This document shows positions 46,860 through 58,248 of a DNA stretch of 64,000 nucleotides, in pieces; within the stretch, counting starts at the first letter, position 1, and every line of letters begins with the position of its first letter. The stretch comes from Polytrichum commune. Its lineage: Eukaryota; Streptophyta; Polytrichopsida; Polytrichales; Polytrichaceae. The DNA is taken from the NCBI GenBank assembly GCA_950295325.1, contig OX485807.1, forward strand, positions 22,415,666-22,479,665, read 5' to 3'. The position numbers and the translations under genes were made by a program. Below the pieces are notes generated by a model, which worked only from the letters and a program-made list of their open reading frames with translations, made no database searches and had not been told where the DNA came from.

Positions 46860-47348
46860 TTTTATGGCCAAAGAGGCCGTCGATTTCCACCAATCAGAAT
46901 GCAAGAAACCAAGAATTTGGCCTCTCGACCCTTCACACTAGAGGCCAAAGTCCAAGGCCTTCGCTCTCCAAAATACCTACATGGCAGTATTTTTTGACGA
47001 AGGCGACGGACTCTTGAAGGAAGTTTGGGTCGGATAGGAATGGAAACCCAAACTATGGTCGAGAGGCTGTCAATTTTTTTGCATGAAAAAAAAAACAAAA
47101 ACAAAAAAACAAAGAAGATCTTGGCCGTTAGATTGAAGGGGCTATTTTGAGCAAGGAATAAAGTGGGACGCTTCCTCTTCCTTGGACTTTGGGCTTGGCC
47201 TTTGGAAGCTTCACTCTATGCCCGGCTGAAGGCTCCAATTCCTATATTCTATCGGCTATTTTCAGCCCATTTCTTTGGACACTCAACAAAGTTTGGCCAT
47301 TCAATCCCACGGCCTCTCAACTTGGACGGCCATAGTGTCAAGCAACCC
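46860..47348. mobile_element. Tourist/PIF-like MITE, reverse copy of 40039-40613, left end lost
   Basis: Inverse of the 40 kb element block by block (AGGCCGTCGATTTCCACCAA, GTTTGGGTCGGATAGGAATG, AGCAAGGAATAAAGTGGGA, AACAAAGTTTGGCCATTCAA). The right end, GTGTCAAGCAACCC, is followed by TTA (47349-47351). The expected left terminus is absent or diverged. Confidence 0.78.
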
Positions 47349-47351
47349 TTA

Positions 47352-47941
47352 GGGCCACTTCACACACAAGGCTGAAGGCCCTTGACCATGGCAATGTAAG
47401 AGCTCTCATTGGTCGAAAAGGCGGAGACAGTCCAAGTTCACTTCACACTAGGAGGTGAAGGCCTAAAGGCCCAAAGAAAAGTTCGTGGATGAAAAGTCTA
47501 CATGGAGTCCTACATGGCTAGTTGTGGATAAGGGTGCATGGTCTACCGGAATTTGCGTCAGGCCCACCTCCAAGAGGTGGACTTGACGCAAATTCCGGGA
47601 GACCATGATTTTTTTAATATTTTTTCCAGCAGGACAGATTTCAGGACAGACTGCATGGCAGATTCCATGACAGATTCCAAGACAGACAAACACCACCAAG
47701 TAATTATCTTAAATTGATAAACTTGGAGACATATTATATTAAACCAAATCCTCCCCTCTTTTTCCGCCAACAAAATATGCAATGGTCCCGCAACATGGTT
47801 CATTCTCACTTCACACTATGCTTGAGGGCCAAAGACTACATAAAATGGCTTTCCCAACACCCATGGTACGGCCTTTGGATGAGAGTCAAGGGTCCTCACC
47901 ATTACAAGGTCACGGCTCTTGGCTCATGTGTGAAGTGGCCC
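47352..47941. mobile_element. Tourist/PIF-like MITE with TTA TSD, abutting the previous one
   Basis: 590 bp. GGGCCACTTCACACA at the left and GTGTGAAGTGGCCC at the right; TTA at 47349-47351 and 47942-47944. The TTA at 47349 is shared with the neighbouring element. It contains a strong hairpin at 47537-47607. Confidence 0.85.
47537..47607. repeat. Hairpin, 34-bp arms and 3-nt loop
   Basis: Arms CATGGTCTACCGGAATTTGC then GTCAGGCCCACCTC, inverted with three mismatches around CAA. A diverged counterpart exists at about 60,402-60,470 in the related element. Confidence 0.8.
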
Positions 47942-47944
47942 TTA

Positions 47945-48846
47945 GACTCAGAGCCCGATGCAAAAATACAAGAGTCCAAATTAAAGAGATGATTATCTTT
48001 CTTTTCAAATGTTCCACATGGTCTAGTCTATTGCAGACTTGCCAGATATTTGGGCCACATAAATTCTTTAGAGCCCACATGGTCCAAAGATACGGCCATA
48101 ATGCTAATAATGTAAGGAGTGCCATAATGCTAATCGAATTTGCGATAATTCTAACGGTGGTTACAATATATGAGAAAAACCACCAACTTCTAAGTTATGA
48201 CCCCGTTCTATTAACTAGTTTAGTGTTGTAGATATGTGTAGTTCGATGTTTGTTGATCCTTAATTGGACACCTATGTTTGAGTGGTGTGTGGTCGGGTGT
48301 GAGCCCAAGAGTCTATCATGTAAACATGTGTGTTGGAAAGGGATTGGGCTATGTGCTCAAAGTTTTCTAACATTTTAAACACGATAATCAACATAATGGA
48401 GTGACCTATGTGATCATCCTTTATGAAGTCCAATGGCATTGAAATGTATGTTGGGGACCTAGTAGTTTTGCAATTCGCATGTCATATTTTCCTCTTCAAT
48501 TGTCTATGGTCACTAAGTCTTCAATATGTGAGTGACATTGTCCATTACGGGTGACTTTGGCCATTGCTCATAGCAAGTTCTAGGGTTCTCAAAACTTCCA
48601 AATGCTATGAACTAATGAAGAGAAAAAAAAAAACATGAAAAATGATGCAATTGCTAAAATTACTCAAGAGGTAGCTCTCTATGATTGGGCATCATAGCTT
48701 AGTATGATCCACCACAAGTGCTATTACTCAGCCTCTCATTGCCACTCCCTCCCAATGGGGAGAGCGATGTTAATTTTTTTGAAATCCTTCCACTCGTTAT
48801 ATACCGGAATTCGTAGTGATGACAACTTAATACATGCCAAGGTTAG
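47945..48846. other. Gene-free stretch with a reverse family A fragment
   Basis: About 48,250-48,400 reads as the inverse of the family A 3' end (CTTAATTGGACACCTATGTT, TGAGTGGTGTGTGG, ATGTGCTCAAAG). Nothing else recognised. Confidence 0.4.
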
Positions 48847-49208
48847 CTACACTAAATATGATATTTAGTGTCACCGATTCTAAGTCTCTTGCTCAATACT
48901 AATTGTAAAGCATGGTATAGTGTCACGAACACTAAATGTCAACCCCACATTATTTGTCACTCCTTGTAGAATGTTTGGAGGGATCATAGAGTTATAGTGT
49001 TGCAAATACTGTCACTTACCAAGTCATTTTTCCCATCCAAATGTCAATCATCCATGAAAATATTTCATTACAAGTTGCTAACAAGAGAAGGTAGGGTTTT
49101 GGCCAATGGATGGAACTCATCTGTCATCCATGAAAATGTTTCTAAACTCATTCATAAGTGTCATCCGAAAAGTTATCATAGTGACACTAAATATCATGTT
49201 TAGTGTAG
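48847..49208. mobile_element. Fold-back MITE, family B
   Basis: CTACACTAAATATGATATTT then AGTGTCAC at the left; GTGACACTAAATATCATGTT then TAGTGTAG at the right. The termini themselves are palindromic. Confidence 0.72.
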
Positions 49209-49427
49209 TTGTCAATTCAGTGTCATGAAGTGAACTACACTCGGACCAAGTACTGTCCATTTTGTAAGGGAAACTCAAAACAAAAGAGGCATAGTGCCCG
49301 GAAATTCCCTAGCCCACGTTGCATCAACCTACAACTGAGTAATGTTATAGCAAGTGAAGAACGCTTTCAATTTTCAAGACCTAATAGGCTCGATGAGAGC
49401 GACGTGAATTTTTTGATTGATGCATCA

Positions 49428-49630
49428 CTACACTAAATATGATATTTACTGTCACTTACTCTTTGGAATTACGCAATGCTATATTTTTTTACCATATATT
49501 TCACATTTGACTAACAAATGTCAAATCGATTGTTTGGACATTATAGAACACTATCAACTTTACTTGACCAAAAAAAAACACATCAACGGTAACGAGATAT
49601 AGCATTGTGTAACTCCAAAAAGTAAGTGCT
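49428..49630. mobile_element. Fold-back MITE, family B
   Basis: The left arm CTACACTAAATATGATATTT continues TTTGGAATTACGCAATGCTA; the right arm is the inverse, ATAGCATTGTGTAACTCCAA then AAAGTAAGTG. The outermost right end is lost. Confidence 0.68.
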
Positions 49631-49882
49631 CACACAAATCGACCCATGTCAATGAACGAACCATGCAAATCTACCACTGTGCTAGATTTGTAAATATCCT
49701 ACTCCCACATAGGACATGTTTCTAATAACATAGGTCGATTGGCTAGGACATTCTTATGAGACATTCCCGGGGTCATGAAGCATTAACCAAGGAGTGGAAT
49801 GAAGGGCCACGATCGAGGAATCGCTCCACCACATGGCAGTATGAGCCGCCTTTTCCCAATAGGGAAAAACACACACACACAC

Positions 49883-51741
49883 TGTGAGGCCAAACCCCCC
49901 ACCCTTAAGCGTCCGTAGTCCGAGTAGTGGGTTTGGGCTCACATTCCTCCGCGGTATTGGATTTGGACTTGGATGAGTCCATAGTGCAAGGTTCACCCTT
50001 CAAGTGGTCTTGGATTTAACTTTGGTCTTTGCTTCCTTTGTCTTGCCATCGCGAGAGTGCTCCACATTCTCCATTAAGTTGTGCACGTGGTTTATTTTTA
50101 AAGAGAGGATGCAAGTGTTAAAAAAAACACTATTCTCTATAGTCAATCTCAAATACATTTACTTGTGAAAGCCACACATAACACTAACTAGCATAATGTA
50201 ACTAACTACTTGTCTATGAGCTAATTAGGTAGGCTATCTACTAAGCTCCTTCATGAACCCATCTCTTTACTTTCTAATTACATAAACCTAGCTCCTTCAT
50301 AAACCCAGCTCCTTCATGAACCCAGCTCCTTAGCTTCTAACTAAACAAACCCAGGTCCTTCATAAACCCAGCTCTTTACTTTCTAACTAAACAAACCCAG
50401 CTCCTTCATAAACCCAGCTCCTTCATGAACCCAGCTCCTTAGCTTCTAACTAAACAAACCCAGGTCCTTCATAAACCCAGCTCTTTACTTTCTAACTAAA
50501 CAAACCCAGCTCCTTCATGAACCCACAACTTTGTAGTTGTAATCCCCAACTACCTCACTAATTATTCAAGCCCTTAACTAATCTTCCTACCTAATTTCCC
50601 TAATTCTACTAACAACCCCTTTCTAATCACACAATTCTTCTCTAATCCTAAAATCCTAAAATCCTAGAGAGGAGAGGGGGAGAGAGAATTTCCTAACTTC
50701 ACTAAGACTAACTAATCCACACAAGTATATTTTTGCACTCATCACAACATCAAGTGCTCAACTCTTAAACATGGAACTTGCAACCACGTGTATTCAAAAC
50801 ATGAACTTTAAGTACCACAAATTGGAATCATGAATTAACTTTAAAATCCTTCACGTCAACACTAATTCTACCAAGAGGTCAAGCCCTCTTCAAGGCTAAC
50901 AAGCCTTGGCTCTCAAACTAAAAACTAAGCACACACATGTGCTCCAATATGGCTTCCCACACCCACACTTATAACTCGTGGGGTGCCTTGGAGCACAAAG
51001 GAAAGAGAGGAGGAGTGAGGGAAGAATGAGGGATTATATAGTAAGCTTGAGGGGGTGAGCACCCTCAAGGCTCACGATAAGCCCTTGAGATTTCCTCCTA
51101 CTTAGTAGGCGCCAATCCTATCTTCTAAGTCTTCCTCCCTCAAATGATCAACAAGGATCCTAATTCGAACATTTAACTAGCCTTGGCTTTCTACCTACCA
51201 CACTTTACCAAACTTGGGATGCTTCAACCCAAACTTAGCCTCCTTCGCTTTCCGCCGCCATAACTTTCTCCCCTTACTTTCCCAAATCGTCGCTCACCAC
51301 TTAATTCAAACCACGATGCTTAACTCGTGATTTGATTGGTGCTTTGAGAATTTGCTTATCCTCCACCTTGCATTCTTCCTTGGGCCTTCCCCATTAAGTG
51401 GCCATGATGAGGTGGTCCACTTGTGCGCTCCATGTGATCCTCCATTCATCCCAATTCGAATGCACTTGCCTCTTGAGTCACTTTGGTTGTCTCCATCCAT
51501 TTGTACTAGCCTACTCACTAACTACTCAATCCAAGTTCTCCTTACCTATCCTCATTCACTCAAATCCTTCCGAAGGTAAAAACACAATAACAACTCGCAT
51601 CCTAGCCTCTTACAACATGGTACTTCTAAGACTAACATTTCACTCTTTTTATATTTTTGTGAAGTAACATGCTACTTCAAAGTGCATCAACTAACGTTTC
51701 AAGGGTCTAAGACTAAATGTGGGCACCCTTTTGGGCTCACA
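49883..51741 (-). repeat. 3' LTR of the retrotransposon
   Basis: Same length as the 5' LTR, and every stretch I compared matched, including chance open frames that translate identically (51306-51518 and 59694-59906). Confidence 0.95.
50290..50525. repeat. 109-bp tandem repeat inside the LTR
   Basis: The unit starts AGCTCCTTCATAAACCCAGC at 50290 and again at 50399, with a partial third at 50508. Each unit is itself built from a shorter AACCCAGCTCCTT module. The same array occurs in the other LTR at about 58,678-58,913. Confidence 0.9.
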
Positions 51742-51802
51742 TAATTGGCGACCATCGGGGGATGAATCCAAACATCTCTTGTTCCAAGGGTAAGTTGCCT
51801 AG
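51742..51802 (-). other. Short 3' internal end without a clear polypurine tract
   Basis: Only 61 nt separate the pol stop from the 3' LTR. A purine tract would be expected directly before the LTR; instead the - strand ends CCCCCGATGGTCGCCAATTA. Read on the + strand this is TAATTGGCGACCATCGGGGG, itself resembling a primer binding site. Confidence 0.6.
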
Positions 51803-54800
51803 TCAAGCTCGGTACTCCTTACATCTACTTCCCGATGTACGGGTAGGAAAGAGCTCACCATTCAACGTTTCCAATTGAATTGAATTATTAGGAAAGACCT
51901 CATAGACAAGGTAAGGTCCTAACCATACCGCATTGAATTTCGCCGGAAATTCAAGCTTTCGTGCGTCTTGAATCATGACCATCATTCCCGGTGTTAGGGC
52001 CCTTCTCTTATGTCGTTTGTCGAAAGTAATCTTTCTCCTTCTTTGGATTGCCTCAATATGTTGAGCCGCCATTCTCCTCCCTTCGTCAAGTGCTTCCAAA
52101 TCGGTTAGTCGATTTCGTAAGGATTGACTTTCGGTAAGTCTCGTACTCACGGCCACCCTAAGTGACTCGACTTCATATTCGATTGGTAGTGTCGCTTCAA
52201 GACCATAGACTAAGGAAAATGGTGTAGCACGCGTAGTTACCTTATAGGTTGTACGGTATGCCCAAAGTGCCGCCGTTAGTTTCGTATCCCAATCCCGCTT
52301 CGAGTCTATAACCGTCTTGCGTAGTATACTCACCAAAATTCCGTTAACCCTTTCCGTTTGTCCATTGGTTTGTGGGTGGTAGGGAGTAGTCTTCCGGTGA
52401 TCAATTTTAAATTTCTCTGTCATCTCTCGAATCAAGTCATTCAAAAAGTGAGTACCCCTATCGCTTACTACGATCTTCGGCACCCCGAACCGCGAAATTA
52501 TGTTTTCGTACATAAATGTTGCCGCGTGTTCCGCCGTGTCGGTCTTCACCGCTTTGGCTTCCGCCCACTTGGTGAGGTACTCGGTTGCCACCACAATATA
52601 TTTCATTCCTTTTGAAGATTGGGGATGGACCTCACCCACATAGTCGATGCCCCATTTTTCGAAAGGAATTAAGGGTAATGATACATGTAAAGGCATCTCC
52701 ATTCTAAGGTCGTTTCGGGCATACCGTTGGCAAGCGTCGCATTTCCTTACATAGTCATGGGCGTCCTTAAATAGTGTAGGCCAAAAGTAGCCCGCTCTAA
52801 GTATTTTTTGCCCGGTGAGTTGACCCGAGAAGTGACCGCCGCAAGCGCTATCGTGGCAAGCGATTAAAATCGCTTCAACCTCCGTTTTTGACACGCATCG
52901 TCGTAAAATACCATCGGACCCCCTTCTAAACAACCTATGGCCCACTACAACAAATTGCCTACTATTTACCCTCACCTTCCTTCTCTCTTCTTTTGTCCAC
53001 TCTTTGGGCAACTTGTGGGTTGTTAGAAATTCCACTATGCCCGCATACCACTCCGGTGTAGAAGTGACCACAAAGAGGCTATCATCTACTAACATATCAT
53101 TTACCGGATTTTTTCCTATCTCCTCCGACAACCTAGACAAGTGGTCCGCTTGTAAATGCATACGACCCGGTTTATATTCCACCGCGTAGTCGAATTCTTC
53201 TAATAACAAAACCCACCTAGCTAACCTACCACTTAACTCAGCCTTGTTAATTAGATACTTGATAGCCATGTGGTCAACAAAAAATACAACCGGGTTGCAC
53301 ATGAGGTAATGCCTAAACTTTTTAACGGAAAACACCATGGCTAGGCACTCCCTCTCCGTTGTAGAGTAGTTTCTTTCGGCGGGGGTCAATTGCTTACTCG
53401 CATAAGCTATAGGTTGATCCTTCTCTTTTTCTCCCGTTGCTTGACAAAGCGCACTCCCTATTGCCACATTACTAGCATCACAATAGACGTGAAAAGGTTT
53501 ACCCCAATTGGGTGGTATCAACACCGGATAGGTGCTCAACCTATCCCGCAATTCCTCAAAGGCTTTTTGACAAGCATCCGTCCACTCGAATTTGACATCC
53601 TTTTTGAGCAAATGGGTAATGGGCACCGCTATCTTTGAAAAATTAGGAATAAGTTCCCGGTACCATCCCACATGTCCTAACAACTTAGAGATCCCCTTGG
53701 AATTGGTTGGAGTTGCCAAGTCGCTTATGGCCGCAATCTTATCCGGATCGGGTTCTCTACCTTTCTCACTAACAACATAACCCAACAACACTCCCTTATT
53801 CACTCCCAAAAATGTCTTATCCGGGTTCAATGCTAACCTCATCTTCCTACACCTAACCAATGCCTCCCTAACACAATGTAGGTGATCATCCACATACCGC
53901 CAATCCGCTTCCGACACATGTGCTTGCTCCTCTTTGTTCCGATACCAATCGGAAGGCACATTGGGGTAATCTTTCACATCTTGACCTACAACTATCCCCG
54001 TAGACGTGGTCTTGAAATGTAAAGGCTCCTCCAATTTCGATGACTCAATAATCACATCCTCCTCTTGAGTCCCATCTACATGAATTAAACTAACATCACC
54101 CTCTTCCACGTCATCTACCCAAGGTGTTAACCCACCGCTAATCCACTCTTCCTCGGTGAGCACCTCACATGGCTCCAACAATGAGCCCTCTCCTAAACTA
54201 ACACTAGGAAATTCACTCCCTAAGCCTACTTGGTGAAATGTAACCATTACATCAACCTCGGACTCGGGGTACTCCCTTAGCCATTGGGCATAATCCCCAT
54301 TATCCCCATAATTGTAAAAATTAGGACCTAGACTTCCCGAGCCCGAATCTATAACAACCCTTTGACCTTCGGGATGGACGACTCCCACCAATGCCTTGCC
54401 AATCTCATTCTCGTTTAAGTCATCAATTTCCTTCTCCAATGGCAAATACATCTCCTTCTTCATCCATCCTTCTAATGAACCAATGGACACTATGACCCTA
54501 TTACCCTCCGGACCATAAGTGATGGATGGTTTAGGTCCACCCCAATTGACCATAGCATTCGCCATCCGCAACCAAGGCCTACCTAGCAAAATGGGGAAGG
54601 TGTCCTTGTTGGAGTGCATTTTAATGACATGGAAGGTGACCAAGTACTCCTCACCTCCCGTAGTCATTCTACAATCCTTGATCATCCCCAAAGGCGTAGT
54701 CGAACTTTGATTTGCCATATTTATGACCAAAGGTGAAGGCCCCGTGAGTCCAAGTCCCAATTTTTTCATAGTATCCTCCGGTAGTATATTTAGACTACTC

Positions 54801-57361
54801 CCTCCGTCGACTAGCACATTAGGAACCACCTTATCTACTATAACAACTTCTATTTCTATAGCTTTCACGTCTCTTCCACCTTGTGATTGGATCCTAGCGG
54901 CTATTTTAGCTTTCACCTTCCTCATCCTCTTGTGTACCGGCATTCCCTCCTTTAATGTTTTCCTTGCCGTGGGTGAAATTTCCAATAGTTGGCCGAAAGT
55001 AATATCCGCCTTGAGTGTACTAAGGTCCGCCCACAAGTCGTACCCGGTAGATCTTTCCACCTTAGAATTACCCACTACGTCGAATTCGTCTACGGGAACC
55101 CCCGGTCCTTCCCATTCACCCACATCGCTATTATCCAAGTCATGTACCGCATTAGTCCTCTCCCTATCTTGTAAAATTATATTTTCCCTCTCCACATCCT
55201 TAGTAGCTCTTCTAGCTACCCTATCCAACTCGGAGAGATTAATCTCTTCATCCGAAGAGTAATTTCCTTGCTCTCCTATTCCTACCTCCAACGGGGCATC
55301 CCCTCTCCTAGCCCTAGTAGTTACCGCTAGTGCAGGTGCTTCTTCAACCACACCCTTACCCTTCACTAACTCATATGTAATAGCATTGGTGTGAGGAGGC
55401 CATTGACTTTGCTCCTCTCCAATTCTCGTTGGGAGAGGAAGCATGTCATCACATGTGGCCTCCAACACTCCATCCATGAACCTAACATCTTGGGAGTTAG
55501 ATGGTCCCGGATCCGTTGGAGGCGCTTGTCTCCCGTTACTACCATTAGGTGGAACTCCTTGTCTATTTTGTATTGGAATGTAACCGGTTGTAGTTTGCAA
55601 GCCCGCCGGTGGATGAAAAGTTTGCCTAGCATTACTATGGTCATAGTATAAGTTAGGTGGCCTAAGTTCATTGGCCGGTACTCCTTGTGGCCTAGCACCT
55701 CGCATATTATCCCTTGCTTGTTGTTGTGGATTAGCCACCGGGTAAGGGACATTAATTATTTTGTCCGGTTGGTGACACGTATCCGAGGGATGACTTCCTC
55801 CACAATTGCTACAATTAAACTCTTGACCTTCGGACCAACATTGTCCTTGAGCGTGCCACCTTCCACAAAAGGGATGAAATTCCTTCTTCTCTAAATTTTG
55901 GCCACCTTGCCCTCTAGGTTGTGGTCCTCTATTGCTTCCATTTCCATAGTGAGGTGGCGCTTGACCTCGTTGATTTTGTTGAGGTGGGTTACCGTTTCCT
56001 CTTTGGTCACGGTTTTGTCCACTTCTACAAAATTGACGCGTGTGGCCCGGTTGGCCACATTGGACACACCATAATCCGGAAGAATGCCTACCCGACTCAA
56101 CCGGGGGTGGAGGCCCCGGTTGTTGACTCCGGATCATTAATGACATTTGATCCGTGAGGCTTTGCATTTGTTTTATCATAGCCTCTTGGAATCCTAGTTG
56201 GCTAGCACCTAGTCTTCTCTCAACCTCCTCCAAGTGTGGATCCGTTCTAGGGGCCGGTAGTGCCAAAAGAGGTGCCGGTTCCCTAACCGCTAAAGGTCGG
56301 GGACCGGTGTCCACAATGGCATATGGAATTTGGTTCTCATACTTAGCGGGTTCTACCGCTACCACCCTAGGGCGTATGGGGATGAATTGTGGGATCAATT
56401 CATCCTCCCTTCTCCATAGCCTTTCGTGATCTTTATCCAAGTTTTCAATATCTCTAGCCGCACGCTTGGCATCCGCCAAGGTCAAGGGATTCCTTTCTAG
56501 AACACCCCTAATAGTTCCGGACTTAAAAAACCCTTGAATGAAAAATTGCTTTAGCGTGTCGTCGTTGAGCATGGTACCCACAAATCTAGTGCACACTAAA
56601 TCAAACCTCCTAATGTAAGCCGAAATTTCTTCTTCCCTTCCTTGCTTCAATGACGACAATGCCCTTAATGCGGTACTTTGACCCACTTCCGGCCTAAATT
56701 CGTTAAGAAACTCCCTTTGTAATTGTTCCCATCCCCTAAAATGTCCCTCGGCATGATCCCGATACCATTCATAGGCTTCCCCCTCTAGAGTGGTAGGAAA
56801 CCACACTAACCAATAACCCGGGTCGGTTATGAGGGAGCTAGCCAACCGTTCGATATACCGTTCCATGTGCCGAGAGGGGTCCTCATCCTTGGTCCCATAA
56901 AATTTAGGGAGATGAGATGGCATATCCATCGCCGCTAAATTTTGTGGAACTACAATTGGTAGGCCTCTTGGCCTAACCAATGGGTCTATTGGAGGTATAG
57001 GAGGTATGGGCGGAATTGGGGGTATGGGTGGTGGATCCATCCCCCGTTCCTCGGCCATGGTGACCGGTGAACTATTCAACAATCCCCTATCAACTTCTAC
57101 CGGGAATTCTTTTCTAAGTGTGTAATTTTCCGAAGAAGTTTCACCATTCAATTTGGAGGGAGTGATCTCCTCTTCAAGTTGAGCTCCAAGTTCTAAGGTG
57201 TCTAGAATTGACCTAGTCCTAGGTTCGACGTTCAAACAACTCTCTATTCTAACATTATCTTGTTCTAATCTATCACTGATTTTAGAGGACCGCCTCTTTT
57301 GAGTAGATTTCTCTAGTCCTACTATCAAACTTGGTTTTTGTGAGCGAGTCCTACCTTGCAT
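51803..57361 (-). CDS. gag-pol: Gag-Pol polyprotein, reverse transcriptase core missing
   Basis: One uninterrupted 1,852-residue frame. Gag capsid region about 145-330 (LPKFYGTKDEDP, WFPTTLEGEAYEWY, EISAYIRRF); proline-rich IPP repeats 112-125; CCHC zinc knuckle 432-445 and a second Cys/His cluster 499-530; protease with DGGSSLNIL at 852-860 and ILLGRPW. Normally about 180 residues of RT fingers and palm follow, but the VCVDYRxLN, SGYNQ and MPFGL-type blocks are absent: EADWR runs into YVDDHLHCVREAL (about 1151-1167), then thumb (LLGYVVSEKG), RNase H 1288-1410 (YCDAS, TERECLAM, FVDHMAI, ADHLSR) and integrase with HHCC (1503-1544) and D1573, D1634, E1670 in D-35-E spacing. No chromodomain. The join keeps the frame, so Gag, protease, RNase H and integrase could still be made. 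Confidence 0.95.
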   Translation of the reverse strand: MQGRTRSQKPSLIVGLEKSTQKRRSSKISDRLEQDNVRIESCLNVEPRTRSILDTLELGAQLEEEITPSKLNGETSSENYTLRKEFPVEVDRGLLNSSPVTMAEERGMDPPPIPPIPPIPPIPPIDPLVRPRGLPIVVPQNLAAMDMPSHLPKFYGTKDEDPSRHMERYIERLASSLITDPGYWLVWFPTTLEGEAYEWYRDHAEGHFRGWEQLQREFLNEFRPEVGQSTALRALSSLKQGREEEISAYIRRFDLVCTRFVGTMLNDDTLKQFFIQGFFKSGTIRGVLERNPLTLADAKRAARDIENLDKDHERLWRREDELIPQFIPIRPRVVAVEPAKYENQIPYAIVDTGPRPLAVREPAPLLALPAPRTDPHLEEVERRLGASQLGFQEAMIKQMQSLTDQMSLMIRSQQPGPPPPVESGRHSSGLWCVQCGQPGHTRQFCRSGQNRDQRGNGNPPQQNQRGQAPPHYGNGSNRGPQPRGQGGQNLEKKEFHPFCGRWHAQGQCWSEGQEFNCSNCGGSHPSDTCHQPDKIINVPYPVANPQQQARDNMRGARPQGVPANELRPPNLYYDHSNARQTFHPPAGLQTTTGYIPIQNRQGVPPNGSNGRQAPPTDPGPSNSQDVRFMDGVLEATCDDMLPLPTRIGEEQSQWPPHTNAITYELVKGKGVVEEAPALAVTTRARRGDAPLEVGIGEQGNYSSDEEINLSELDRVARRATKDVERENIILQDRERTNAVHDLDNSDVGEWEGPGVPVDEFDVVGNSKVERSTGYDLWADLSTLKADITFGQLLEISPTARKTLKEGMPVHKRMRKVKAKIAARIQSQGGRDVKAIEIEVVIVDKVVPNVLVDGGSSLNILPEDTMKKLGLGLTGPSPLVINMANQSSTTPLGMIKDCRMTTGGEEYLVTFHVIKMHSNKDTFPILLGRPWLRMANAMVNWGGPKPSITYGPEGNRVIVSIGSLEGWMKKEMYLPLEKEIDDLNENEIGKALVGVVHPEGQRVVIDSGSGSLGPNFYNYGDNGDYAQWLREYPESEVDVMVTFHQVGLGSEFPSVSLGEGSLLEPCEVLTEEEWISGGLTPWVDDVEEGDVSLIHVDGTQEEDVIIESSKLEEPLHFKTTSTGIVVGQDVKDYPNVPSDWYRNKEEQAHVSEADWRYVDDHLHCVREALVRCRKMRLALNPDKTFLGVNKGVLLGYVVSEKGREPDPDKIAAISDLATPTNSKGISKLLGHVGWYRELIPNFSKIAVPITHLLKKDVKFEWTDACQKAFEELRDRLSTYPVLIPPNWGKPFHVYCDASNVAIGSALCQATGEKEKDQPIAYASKQLTPAERNYSTTERECLAMVFSVKKFRHYLMCNPVVFFVDHMAIKYLINKAELSGRLARWVLLLEEFDYAVEYKPGRMHLQADHLSRLSEEIGKNPVNDMLVDDSLFVVTSTPEWYAGIVEFLTTHKLPKEWTKEERRKVRVNSRQFVVVGHRLFRRGSDGILRRCVSKTEVEAILIACHDSACGGHFSGQLTGQKILRAGYFWPTLFKDAHDYVRKCDACQRYARNDLRMEMPLHVSLPLIPFEKWGIDYVGEVHPQSSKGMKYIVVATEYLTKWAEAKAVKTDTAEHAATFMYENIISRFGVPKIVVSDRGTHFLNDLIREMTEKFKIDHRKTTPYHPQTNGQTERVNGILVSILRKTVIDSKRDWDTKLTAALWAYRTTYKVTTRATPFSLVYGLEATLPIEYEVESLRVAVSTRLTESQSLRNRLTDLEALDEGRRMAAQHIEAIQRRRKITFDKRHKRRALTPGMMVMIQDARKLEFPAKFNAVWLGPYLVYEVFPNNSIQLETLNGELFPTRTSGSRCKEYRA

Positions 57362-58248
57362 TCCATAAGAATCGATCGACCCTCACTTGACCACACATAA
57401 TCCTAGCAATTCCCCTCTTAATATTTTCACTTGTCTTGGTGTGGTTATAATTTTTTTAGGAGGTGAGGAAAAGAACCTGCAAGCCCACTTAGGTGAAAGA
57501 ATCCCAATAGGGGATAGGCATGTTCATGTTAATTTTTTGGTTAAGTCGGAGCATCACCTCCGCACCTTCCCGCAAATTAACACTCACCACAATACCGATT
57601 GTGAGGGGGTGACCTTCCGAGTAGATTATGTTAAAAGTCGAGGCTTCACCCTTCAACTTCTCACACCATCCACAATTCGGGAATTACCCTCTACAACGGA
57701 TAACAACAATCACGAGTACAAAAGGCATTCCTTAATTAGTTAATGAGTTCACTTTGAAGAAATAAACATACCTTGAGCAATCGCATCCCCCTGTGAGTTA
57801 GCACTCCCCTCAATCGTGACTCAATGTAACAACACCATAAACTTTGTTAAATATTAATTTAATCTAGAGCATGAAATGACAACTCCCAAAACTTTGAGAC
57901 TCACCCCGAGGTGAGTGTCAAAGTTCAATGTCCTAAGGTGAATTTACCCTCTAATGTTTTAATGAGCTACTCGGTTATAGGTTCCTTTTAAGTTCTTAGC
58001 AAATCCCCAAAAAGGTTGAGGACGTACCTTCGCCGCGCTCCTTCCTAAAAAATGAATTTGCGTAATTGACAATGCAATTCATTCCAAGGAATAGTTGAAA
58101 TACAATGAATTCAAATGTAACCCAAAGAGAGAATACTTACCGAGTTTCGGGTGCTCCTTCCCTTCTCTCAAGTTTGTGTCTCCAATTTTTCCTAGTTGCC
58201 TCCAAGTCTCCTAGTCGCCTCCAAGTCTTGTAACTACCTTCCGCTTCG
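57362..58248 (-). other. Untranslated leader of the retrotransposon
   Basis: About 890 nt between primer binding site and gag ATG. No conserved protein seen; it should carry the packaging signal. Confidence 0.5.

Noticed and set aside
54723-55262. 179-codon + strand frame opposite gag-pol
   Set aside because: Antisense shadow of a confident 1,852-codon polyprotein; low-complexity Ser/Thr/Leu content.
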